NCBI GenBank assembly: GCA_947179265.1 | Contig: CAMXBB010000106.1 | Coordinates: 1-5,408 of the forward strand | Length of the DNA: 5,408 bases | Origin: an uncultured Bacillota bacterium | Lineage (GTDB): Bacteria; Bacillota_I; Bacilli_A; RF39; UBA660 | Direction of reading: 5' to 3' | Part shown: positions 1-4,533 of the stretch, in pieces | Numbering within the stretch: the first letter of the stretch is position 1 | Layout: the number at the start of each line of letters is the position of its first letter | The notes under the pieces: model-generated | Told to the model about the DNA's origin: nothing | What the model saw: only the letters and a program-made list of their open reading frames with translations | Database searches by the model: none | Made by a program: the position numbers and the translations under genes

Positions 1-54
1 TGTTTTTAAATCATCATCTCTAAACTCATTGTAACAACCTAAACATTTTTTACT
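1..54 (-). other. Edge-truncated zinc-ribbon-like reading frame without a start codon
   Basis: Directly after the TGA of the HIT-like gene, and in the same phase, the minus strand stays open for 18 codons to the window edge. It starts Ser-Lys-Lys-Cys-Leu-Gly-Cys-Tyr-Asn-Glu-Phe and continues with Asp-rich residues. A Cys-x2-Cys followed by an aromatic and acidic stretch resembles the first knuckle of an N-terminal zinc ribbon, as found in front of some Bacillota regulatory proteins and kinases; that resemblance is from memory. No ATG, GTG or TTG lies in this frame after the TGA; an AGT codon (52-54) sits where a start would be expected. It could be the beginning of a gene with a damaged or unusual start, a C-terminal extension cut off by the TGA, or chance. 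The second Cys pair, if any, lies outside the window. Confidence 0.3.
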
Positions 55-720
55 TCACTTACTTGTAATTGATATGATTACACTACGACTTGAAAGATTA
101 AATATTGAATCATCAATATTTTTTAAATTGATTTCTTTAAAATAATCAATCATTTTTTCATTACATCTAATTATTTGATCTTTATATTGGGAATATTTAA
201 ACGTTTTCAAATATTCATTCAAATTTAAATCCATTAATTTATGATCTAAACCATCCTTTAACAATTCAGGATATTTCGGTACAATCCAATAATGTAAAGG
301 ATTAGAAATACGTTCTTTTTCGTCGCCATAAAGATTACAACATTCAAAATTTAAACCTTCTTTTAAGCCTTTCCTTAGATATTTAATTAGGATTCCAGTT
401 CTCATCATTAAATTATCAGGTAAAGAATCAACATGATGAACATAACTTTTATAACACAAAACATAAAAACCAGGTAAGGCATAAGACATATCAGGAGTGA
501 TGACGATTCCTTTATTTTCATAAATAGGATTAAAAAGCCTCATATCAATAAGATTAGAATGCTTTTTAATGAAATCATTTCTTGTCAAATCAATTGGTAC
601 AACAAATACTCTGAATTCCTTAGATCCGCCAATAAAATCTAAATATCTAAAGTTTTTGTCCTCTAAAATTGGTAATTCTTTTAAATCATCAACATCATAA
701 TAAACTAAATTATTTTTCAT
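55..720 (-). CDS. HIT-like superfamily protein with degenerate histidine triad
   Basis: Protein of 221 residues. The frame is open to an ATG at 771, but that ATG has no ribosome site and lies in the likely promoter. The ATG at 720 has AGGGG seven bases upstream, so I start there. Roughly residues 70-150 follow the order of a HIT fold: a strand ending in Ala-Leu-Pro-Gly-Phe-Tyr-Val-Leu, a basic/His segment, a long helix, then Asn-Pro-Leu-His-Tyr-Trp-Ile-Val-Pro-Lys-Tyr (about 140-150). Aligned on the terminal Pro-Lys/Arg-Tyr, the canonical His-x-His-x-His reads Pro-x-His-x-Trp: only the middle His (about 143), the nucleophile in HIT hydrolases and transferases, remains. HIT proteins act on nucleotide phosphoesters; whether this one is catalytic is open. 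No signal peptide or membrane segment is seen. The family call is by eye, and the N- and C-terminal thirds are unrecognised. Confidence 0.6.
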   Translation of the reverse strand: MKNNLVYYDVDDLKELPILEDKNFRYLDFIGGSKEFRVFVVPIDLTRNDFIKKHSNLIDMRLFNPIYENKGIVITPDMSYALPGFYVLCYKSYVHHVDSLPDNLMMRTGILIKYLRKGLKEGLNFECCNLYGDEKERISNPLHYWIVPKYPELLKDGLDHKLMDLNLNEYLKTFKYSQYKDQIIRCNEKMIDYFKEINLKNIDDSIFNLSSRSVIISITSK

Positions 721-741
721 AGAATAACCCCTACTTCCAAA

Positions 742-771
742 ATTATAACAATATGAATTGATACATATCAT
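742..771 (-). promoter_or_regulatory. Extended -10 promoter of the HIT-like gene
   Basis: On the minus strand TATAAT (742-747) is preceded by TG and one base, a perfect extended -10. ATGATA (766-771) lies 18 bp upstream as a weak -35 (four of six matches). Transcription would start near 735, just before the AGGGG ribosome site (728-732) and the ATG at 720. The promoter lies inside the first 17 codons of the longest frame, which argues for the shorter protein. It also suggests the gene is transcribed separately from the hydrolase upstream. Confidence 0.55.
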
Positions 772-800
772 ACTATAAATTTGATTTTTTTAATACATTT

Positions 801-1805
801 TCATATGATTTTTTTATTTTGGGTAACTGATTGATTATAAATATAACTTACATATTCATCTCCTAATTCATTTACTCCAATTCCATTGTAATCATTATGG
901 GTTCTTCCTTCAAAAACTTGCTGTTCAATATCAAATCCCATCCTAGTCATTAAAAGTATTTGCTTATTTGATCTTTCAAATATATCTTTTCCAAAAATAA
1001 TTCTTTGTTTCACTCCTACTGAATTTGGAACACTTCTATCAAAATAACTCATATCGTGCATTGGAGCAAAATTACCATTTTCATCATATCTTTCTAAAGA
1101 TTTTCTTTCAGTTTCAAGTGCTCCTACATAATATCTAAATTTAATTTGTAAATAACTTTCTAAATCAAATGGCTTTCCAACTACATCACTATAATCAGCT
1201 ATTCCAAGAGGATACTCCAATTCAGAGCTTGGAACAGGAATACTGCCACTAGCTCCTCCTAAACATAAAGTATCTACTATCTCTGGATGTAATAAAGCGA
1301 ATCGTTGAGCAAATACTCCAGATGCCGAATATCCATTCAAAAAAATTTTATCATTTATATTTACTCTATCAGAAATATAGCGCTTTGCTTCATTTATAAT
1401 GTTTAATACTTGTAAATCTATTCTATAAAAAGGATGATTACTAGGAACAGAAAAACATTCTTTTGATAATTGTTGATAATAAGGTATTCCACTTCTAACA
1501 CTTGGTATTATCGGAATTAATACGGGATTATCATTTTCTTTTAGTTGTTGAACTAATTTATGTGCAGTAAGTAAACCATTATTTAATAAATCATCACTAT
1601 TTTCAGTTTCTAAATTATTTGTTTCAACAGCTAAAAAACAACCTTCTTTAATTTTTTTAGGTAGAACTAAAATATATGGAATATTATAATTACTATTACC
1701 ACTAGGATAAACAATCTGTACCATATATTCTTTTCCTTGATTACTATAGGTAAACTCAAAACCAAATTCAGTTTTCAATAATTCATTTTTATTTAGTATT
1801 TGCAT
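801..1805 (-). CDS. Alpha/beta hydrolase (putative esterase)
   Basis: A 334-residue protein from the ATG at 1805; an ATG at 1823 would give 340. I prefer 1805 because AGAAG lies seven bases upstream and a likely -10 element overlaps the earlier ATG. The central segment Lys-Ile-Phe-Leu-Asn-Gly-Tyr-Ser-Ala-Ser-Gly (about residues 153-163) is a strand followed by a nucleophile elbow, with the predicted catalytic Ser near residue 160. It is followed by an Ala/Phe-rich helix ending His-Pro-Glu, typical of alpha/beta hydrolases. The late Gly-Arg-Thr-His-Asn-Asp (about 300-305) offers a catalytic His. The acid is not certain; Glu/Asp after Tyr-Tyr-Val-Gly-Ala-Leu (about 225-232) is a candidate. No signal peptide, so probably cytoplasmic. 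The substrate is unknown; length and layout resemble esterase or PHB-depolymerase-like hydrolases. I see no hairpin terminator before the next gene. Confidence 0.8.
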   Translation of the reverse strand: MQILNKNELLKTEFGFEFTYSNQGKEYMVQIVYPSGNSNYNIPYILVLPKKIKEGCFLAVETNNLETENSDDLLNNGLLTAHKLVQQLKENDNPVLIPIIPSVRSGIPYYQQLSKECFSVPSNHPFYRIDLQVLNIINEAKRYISDRVNINDKIFLNGYSASGVFAQRFALLHPEIVDTLCLGGASGSIPVPSSELEYPLGIADYSDVVGKPFDLESYLQIKFRYYVGALETERKSLERYDENGNFAPMHDMSYFDRSVPNSVGVKQRIIFGKDIFERSNKQILLMTRMGFDIEQQVFEGRTHNDYNGIGVNELGDEYVSYIYNQSVTQNKKII

Positions 1806-1823
1806 TATATCACTTCTAATCAT

Positions 1824-1832
1824 ATTCTATCA
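1824..1832 (-). promoter_or_regulatory. Extended -10 element of the alpha/beta hydrolase gene
   Basis: The minus strand reads TGATAGAAT, an extended -10 with one mismatch to TATAAT. The -35 position at 17 bp (TCTAAA, 1847-1852) matches poorly, as extended -10 promoters tolerate. Transcription would begin near 1817, downstream of the ATG at 1823 and just ahead of the AGAAG site for the ATG at 1805. This is inferred from motif and position only; the region is AT-rich, so chance matches are possible. Confidence 0.4.
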
Positions 1833-1923
1833 CATTTTACTATTGTTTTAGATTACTATATTTTGTTTTGACAAAATATTTAAACTCCTATTTTTTCCCA
1901 AGTATCAACATATCTTTTAATAC

Positions 1924-1949
1924 AAAAAATCAGTCATATTTCAGACTGA
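1924..1949 (-). terminator. Rho-independent terminator after the Nudix gene
   Basis: On the minus strand TCAGTC pairs with GACTGA across an eight-base loop and is followed directly by six T. It lies about 70 bp past the Nudix stop codon and before the hydrolase promoter, so it should end Nudix transcription and separate the two genes. The stem is short (6 bp), so strength may be modest; the hairpin at 1962-1980 just upstream could add to it. Confidence 0.6.
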
Positions 1950-1961
1950 AAATATATTTAA

Positions 1962-1980
1962 AGTTCGAAAAGCTCGAACT
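1962..1980. repeat. Short inverted repeat AGTTCGA/TCGAACT
   Basis: Seven-base arms (1962-1968 and 1974-1980) flank a five-base loop. On the minus strand it is followed by TTTAAATATATTTT, a broken T tract, so it may be a weak first terminator of the Nudix gene ahead of the one at 1924-1949. The core CTCGAACT recurs in the large hairpin at 2680-2717 on the other side of the Nudix gene. Confidence 0.5.
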
Positions 1981-2020
1981 GAAAATTCAATGGTGACCTA
2001 AAGGATGGCGTTCAACAACT

Positions 2021-2569
2021 TTAAAATCTAAATAAGAAATTTGTTAAAACTTGATAAATTTCAGGTCGCTCAACAAGTTCTTGATTTTCTATCATTTTTT
2101 GTATTGTTGATAAATCCACAAATTTTACAGCTTGTACTTCTTCCTTTTGAAAATATAAAGTTTTATCATCAACTCCTGATGTTCTTAAAATAAAGAAATC
2201 ATAAAATTGTCTTTCAATAAAATCTTCTCCAAATTTTTGTTCTTTTCTAAAGCAATACATGTATCTAAAATCTTTTATTTCAGTTCTATATCCAAGTAAG
2301 ACACTTACTTCTTCATTTATTTCACGTGCTGCTGCTGATAGAGAATCCTGGCCCGCCGAGATATGCCCTGCAACAGAAATATCCCACATTCCTGCATTTT
2401 TTTCTTTCTTTTCACTTCTTTGTTGTAATAATATTTCATTTTTTTCATTTATAATCGCAACTACGATTGCCCTATGCCACAACCCTCTTTTATGGACCTC
2501 GCTTCTTGGTAAAACTTCACCTGTTAGTACTCCATCTTCATTAAGTACATCAATTAATTCAGTAGTCAT
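2021..2569 (-). CDS. Nudix hydrolase, isopentenyl-diphosphate isomerase-like type
   Basis: A 182-residue cytoplasmic protein. The ATG is well supported by AAGGGAGG (2576-2583) six bases upstream. The N-terminus (Glu-Leu-Ile-Asp-Val-Leu-Asn-Glu-Asp-Gly, then a Gly-Leu-Trp-His-Arg-Ala strand near 29-34) is typical of the Nudix subgroup annotated as IPP-isomerase-like (YfcD-type). The Nudix box spans residues 68-90. It fits G-x5-E-x7-R-E-U-x-E-E-x-G-U except that the first Glu is Gln74 and the second Gly is Ser89. The metal-binding Arg82-Glu83 and Glu86-Glu87 are intact, so catalysis is plausible. Members hydrolyse nucleoside diphosphates linked to another moiety; true isomerase activity is not implied, and the substrate is unknown. 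It is a single-gene unit, with the tRNA-Thr and its terminator upstream and a terminator downstream. Its promoter is unclear: TTGTCA (2627-2632, minus) could be a -35, but the matching -10 is poor. Confidence 0.88.
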   Translation of the reverse strand: MTTELIDVLNEDGVLTGEVLPRSEVHKRGLWHRAIVVAIINEKNEILLQQRSEKKEKNAGMWDISVAGHISAGQDSLSAAAREINEEVSVLLGYRTEIKDFRYMYCFRKEQKFGEDFIERQFYDFFILRTSGVDDKTLYFQKEEVQAVKFVDLSTIQKMIENQELVERPEIYQVLTNFLFRF

Positions 2570-2625
2570 TTTATTCCTCCCTTAGTTATATATTGTTTAT
2601 GACATATGCAAGTGTGTTTATTAAA

Positions 2626-2653
2626 TTGACAATGCCTATTTAATTTCTATAAA
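2626..2653 (+). promoter_or_regulatory. Near-consensus sigma-A-type promoter facing the tRNA terminator
   Basis: The plus strand has a perfect TTGACA (2626-2631), 16 bases, then TATAAA (2648-2653, five of six). Transcription would start near 2660 and reach the hairpin at 2680-2717 within about 20 bases, so it would yield an RNA of roughly 60 bases. Readthrough would run antisense across the tRNA towards the gene at 2916. The -35 lies in the near-palindrome ATTGACAAT, which also gives TTGTCA on the minus strand for the Nudix gene. No coding frame explains this promoter. Chance occurrence in AT-rich DNA cannot be excluded. Confidence 0.4.
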
Positions 2654-2679
2654 TATTCTATCATAAATTTAAATATATT

Positions 2680-2717
2680 AAAACTCGAACTTCCATACAT
2701 TTAAAAGTTCGAGTTTT
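2680..2717. terminator. Strong hairpin terminator behind the tRNA
   Basis: Thirteen-base perfect arms (2680-2692 and 2705-2717) enclose a 12-base loop. The arms are AAAACTCGAACTT and its complement, so each strand ends the hairpin in TTTT. On the minus strand this lies about 10 bases after the tRNA CCA end and continues AATATATTT, as expected for a tRNA transcription terminator. On the plus strand it ends GTTTTGTATT and could stop transcripts from the promoter at 2626-2653. Confidence 0.7.
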
Positions 2718-2726
2718 GTATTACTC

Positions 2727-2801
2727 TGGTGCCAACTGTAGGATTTGAACCTACGACCTACGCGTTACGAGGGCGTTGCACTACCCCTGTGCTAAGTTGG
2801 C
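2727..2801 (-). tRNA. tRNA-Thr (anticodon CGT), CCA encoded
   Basis: Seventy-five bases fold into a complete cloverleaf. The acceptor stem GCCAACT pairs with AGTTGGC, followed by discriminator A and an encoded CCA. Positions 8-9 are T and A; the D stem is GCAC/GTGC with a seven-base loop; the T arm is GTAGG-TTCAAAT-CCTAC. The anticodon loop CTCGTAA (2765-2771) places CGT at 2767-2769, which reads ACG (Thr). The segment TCGTAA and the following AGGTCGTAGGTTC match known bacterial threonine tRNAs of this anticodon. Oddity: the anticodon stem ACGCC/CGCGT pairs at four positions only, and the pair next to the loop (31-39) is C-C. The transcript likely starts at the -10 element at 2822-2827 and ends at the hairpin at 2680-2717. 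Confidence 0.93.
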
Positions 2802-2821
2802 ATAAACTTAAGTACACAAAC

Positions 2822-2827
2822 ATTATA
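2822..2827 (-). promoter_or_regulatory. -10 element of the tRNA-Thr gene
   Basis: TATAAT on the minus strand lies 20 bases before the tRNA 5' end, which gives a leader of about 14 bases, normal for a tRNA gene. The base context at 17 bp upstream (GTGCAT, 2845-2850) is a poor -35. The -10 call rests on the exact hexamer and its position. Confidence 0.5.
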
Positions 2828-2880
2828 CTATCTTCTCACAATAAATGCACTATTTTTATTCATTTTATAATCAAAAATTA

Positions 2881-2889
2881 TGATATAAT
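2881..2889 (+). promoter_or_regulatory. Extended -10 promoter and strong ribosome site of the 297-residue protein
   Basis: The plus strand reads TGATATAAT, a perfect extended -10, with no clear -35. It is followed by the consensus Shine-Dalgarno AAGGAGG (2902-2908), seven bases before the ATG at 2916. The predicted start of transcription, near 2896, leaves a leader of about 20 bases. It is divergent from the tRNA promoter, about 55 bp away. Confidence 0.55.
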
Positions 2890-2915
2890 AACATTACTAT
2901 TAAGGAGGAAATATA

Positions 2916-3809
2916 ATGAATGAAATACATGAAAAATTAAGAGATGCAACCTATGATTTATTTCCTAAGACAGGTGCTTGGTCAAGCGACTGCTTCAACC
3001 AAAGTGAAGATTCTTTAATCGCTCATCTTAGAAATACTGAATGGTTAACAAAGAGATTAAAAGAAAAATTACCTGATGTAGATATAGCTACTATAAGAGC
3101 ATTTGTAAGTGACTCTGAATTCTTTAGAGAACAAAGAGAAAATTATGAGCAATTGATTGTAAAATGGCAAATTGAATATATGATGAATGGTGGCGACAAT
3201 TGGTTAGTCAAAGAGGAATATGGTGGTGACTTCATCAACTTTGATGAACGCTGTGATATTGGTTTTAGAAGAGGAATTCTAGATACTTTACTTGCTATTG
3301 GAATGTATAGAGATGCTATTGAAGAAGGGATTGAAAGAAATGCTAATCTATGGCGTGATTCTTATATGAAAAGAGCTTTTAGAAATAGATATGAGCCTAT
3401 CGACCTATTCACAAGAAGAAGTGATAAACCATTTGAAAATACTAAAGAAGGACATCTAGAGAAATGGTTAAAGCTTCGTAGATATCAATACTACCAAGAT
3501 CATCAAGAAAGTGTTGATGCTTATGGAATTCAAAAAAATGGTATGGATATCAATAGTGACGAATTAGAAGCTTTAACTGTAGAACTAGCTTTACTGGATC
3601 AAGAAAGAATGCAATACTTAAGTGAATGGAAAGAAAACTCTACAATAGTATTACCTGGTCTTGGAGTCGATTCTGATGGAAATGAAGTCAATTTAGATTA
3701 TATTAATAAAACTTTAGAAGCTCAAGCACAAGTCCTACCAACTACAGTGGGAACACAAACAAGAGGAATTAGATCATTAATAAAAAGTATTTTTACAGGC
3801 AAAAAATAA
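2916..3809 (+). CDS. Unrecognised soluble protein, mostly helical
   Basis: A 297-residue protein; the start is fixed by a consensus AAGGAGG at seven bases. I do not recognise the family. There is no signal peptide or membrane segment, so it is probably cytoplasmic. It is rich in charged and aromatic residues, with seven Trp spread along the chain (22, 43, 84, 96, 146, 184, 238) and only two Cys (26, 113). Residues about 30-90, 115-160 and 176-240 look helical; about 241-262 is a Gly/Asp-containing turn region (Leu-Pro-Gly-Leu-Gly-Val-Asp-Ser-Asp-Gly). The C-terminus (about 283-297) is a short amphipathic basic helix with Ile/Leu/Phe on one face and Arg/Lys on the other, which could touch membrane or nucleic acid; that is inference. 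It is a single-gene unit with its own promoter, ending in a terminator shared with the convergent ankyrin gene. Codon use matches the neighbours. Confidence 0.85.
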   Translation: MNEIHEKLRDATYDLFPKTGAWSSDCFNQSEDSLIAHLRNTEWLTKRLKEKLPDVDIATIRAFVSDSEFFREQRENYEQLIVKWQIEYMMNGGDNWLVKEEYGGDFINFDERCDIGFRRGILDTLLAIGMYRDAIEEGIERNANLWRDSYMKRAFRNRYEPIDLFTRRSDKPFENTKEGHLEKWLKLRRYQYYQDHQESVDAYGIQKNGMDINSDELEALTVELALLDQERMQYLSEWKENSTIVLPGLGVDSDGNEVNLDYINKTLEAQAQVLPTTVGTQTRGIRSLIKSIFTGKK

Positions 3810-3838
3810 TACAAGCAAATAAACTTGTATTATTTTTT
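3801..3838. terminator. Bidirectional terminator formed by two convergent gene ends
   Basis: Perfect 15-base arms (3801-3815 and 3824-3838) enclose an eight-base loop. The plus-strand arm is AAAAAATAATACAAG, so the hairpin has an A tract before and a T tract after it on either strand, as a two-way intrinsic terminator should. The left arm contains the last two Lys codons and the TAA of the 297-residue protein; the right arm reaches the first base of the ankyrin gene's stop codon (3838-3840). The convergent genes therefore end within the same hairpin. Confidence 0.85.
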
Positions 3839-4533
3839 TACATAAATTTTTTTAAGGCTTTTGCTGCTTCATCAATTAATGCTTCAGCATCTTCAGCGCT
3901 CGCCCCTACTTTAGGTCTTATAGTAGCAGTCCTAGTTAGCTTACTTAAATCGAATGGTTTTGAACTTTTTATTTCAAATATTGATTCTTGCATCAAGTTT
4001 TGATGGAAGACATTAGCATTATTATTTACAAGTAAATCAAAGCATTCCACTTGATTATGTCTTTTCGCACTTATTAATGCTGTGTCTCCATCTTTACAGA
4101 TAGCATTGATATCAGCTCCCATTAATATAAGAAGTTCTAACATATCTTTAAAACCATGTCTTGCTGCTGCCATAGTAGCAGTTGTTAAGAAATTATTAGT
4201 TTGATTAACATTAGCTCCAGCTTTTAGTAAAGCTAGGAAAGTTTGAAAATAACCTTTTCTTGCACATACTAGCAAAGCAAAGTCCCCTTTGGTATCATTT
4301 TTATACTCGACGTCTGCTCCAGCATAAATATATTCGAGAGCCTTTTCATAATTATCATTAAATCCCTTTTTAGCTATCAAGTCAAACATTTCTTTACCTA
4401 AGCGTTTACTTTCTTCAGCGCTAACAACTTTTATTTTGCGTTTAAATTCGGTAATATATTCTGAATCTAGACCATATTGCTTCTTTTTTAGTTCCCTTGT
4501 TTTTTCTAATTCAATAACACTCGTATTATTCAT
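3838..4533 (-). CDS. Ankyrin-repeat protein
   Basis: A 231-residue cytoplasmic protein. An N-terminal, Lys/Glu-rich helical region (1-45) precedes about four ankyrin repeats. They are a degenerate one near 47-78 (Ala-Gly-Ala-Asp-Val), then about 82-113 (Lys-Ala-Gly-Ala-Asn-Val-Asn), 115-146 (Met-Gly-Ala-Asp-Ile-Asn) and 148-179 (Asp-Gly-Asp-Thr-Ala-Leu, ending Asn-Asn-Ala-Asn-Val). The spacing is the usual 33 residues. The C-terminal 50 residues are Ala/Lys/Glu-rich and end in a predicted helix. Ankyrin repeats bind proteins and have no catalysis, so a partner is expected. The natural candidate is the upstream gene, whose last eight bases overlap this ATG (ATGAATAA). The only ribosome site, AAGGA (4546-4550), is 12 bases away, a long spacing that suits translation coupled to the upstream gene. 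Confidence 0.88.
   Translation of the reverse strand: MNNTSVIELEKTRELKKKQYGLDSEYITEFKRKIKVVSAEESKRLGKEMFDLIAKKGFNDNYEKALEYIYAGADVEYKNDTKGDFALLVCARKGYFQTFLALLKAGANVNQTNNFLTTATMAAARHGFKDMLELLILMGADINAICKDGDTALISAKRHNQVECFDLLVNNNANVFHQNLMQESIFEIKSSKPFDLSKLTRTATIRPKVGASAEDAEALIDEAAKALKKFM

Noticed and set aside
772..800. Possible terminator between the hydrolase and HIT-like genes
   Set aside because: There are A/T runs but no stem of useful length, so no terminator is claimed.
55..801. TGA read as Trp (mycoplasma-type code), which would join the HIT-like gene to the zinc-ribbon-like frame
   Set aside because: TGG encodes Trp in the Nudix and 297-residue proteins, and reading through the TGA of the hydrolase gene gives a non-protein-like tail.
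1987..2043. 18-codon minus-strand frame at the Nudix 3' end, ending Val-Val-Glu-Arg-His-Pro-Leu-Gly-His-His
   Set aside because: It looks somewhat protein-like and might be a remnant tail of another gene, but it has no start, overlaps the Nudix end out of frame, and the Nudix protein already has its normal length.
2259..2585. 108-codon plus-strand frame
   Set aside because: Lies opposite the well-supported Nudix gene, is Ser/Phe/Ile-biased as antisense frames are, and has no ribosome site.
2604..2632. Nudix promoter using TTGTCA (2627-2632, minus) with a -10 at 2604-2609
   Set aside because: The -10 (GCATAT) matches too poorly to list; it is only mentioned in the Nudix entry.
2729..2923. 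64-codon plus-strand frame opposite the tRNA
   Set aside because: Its first residues are the reverse complement of the tRNA-Thr gene, a common false prediction; there is no ribosome site.
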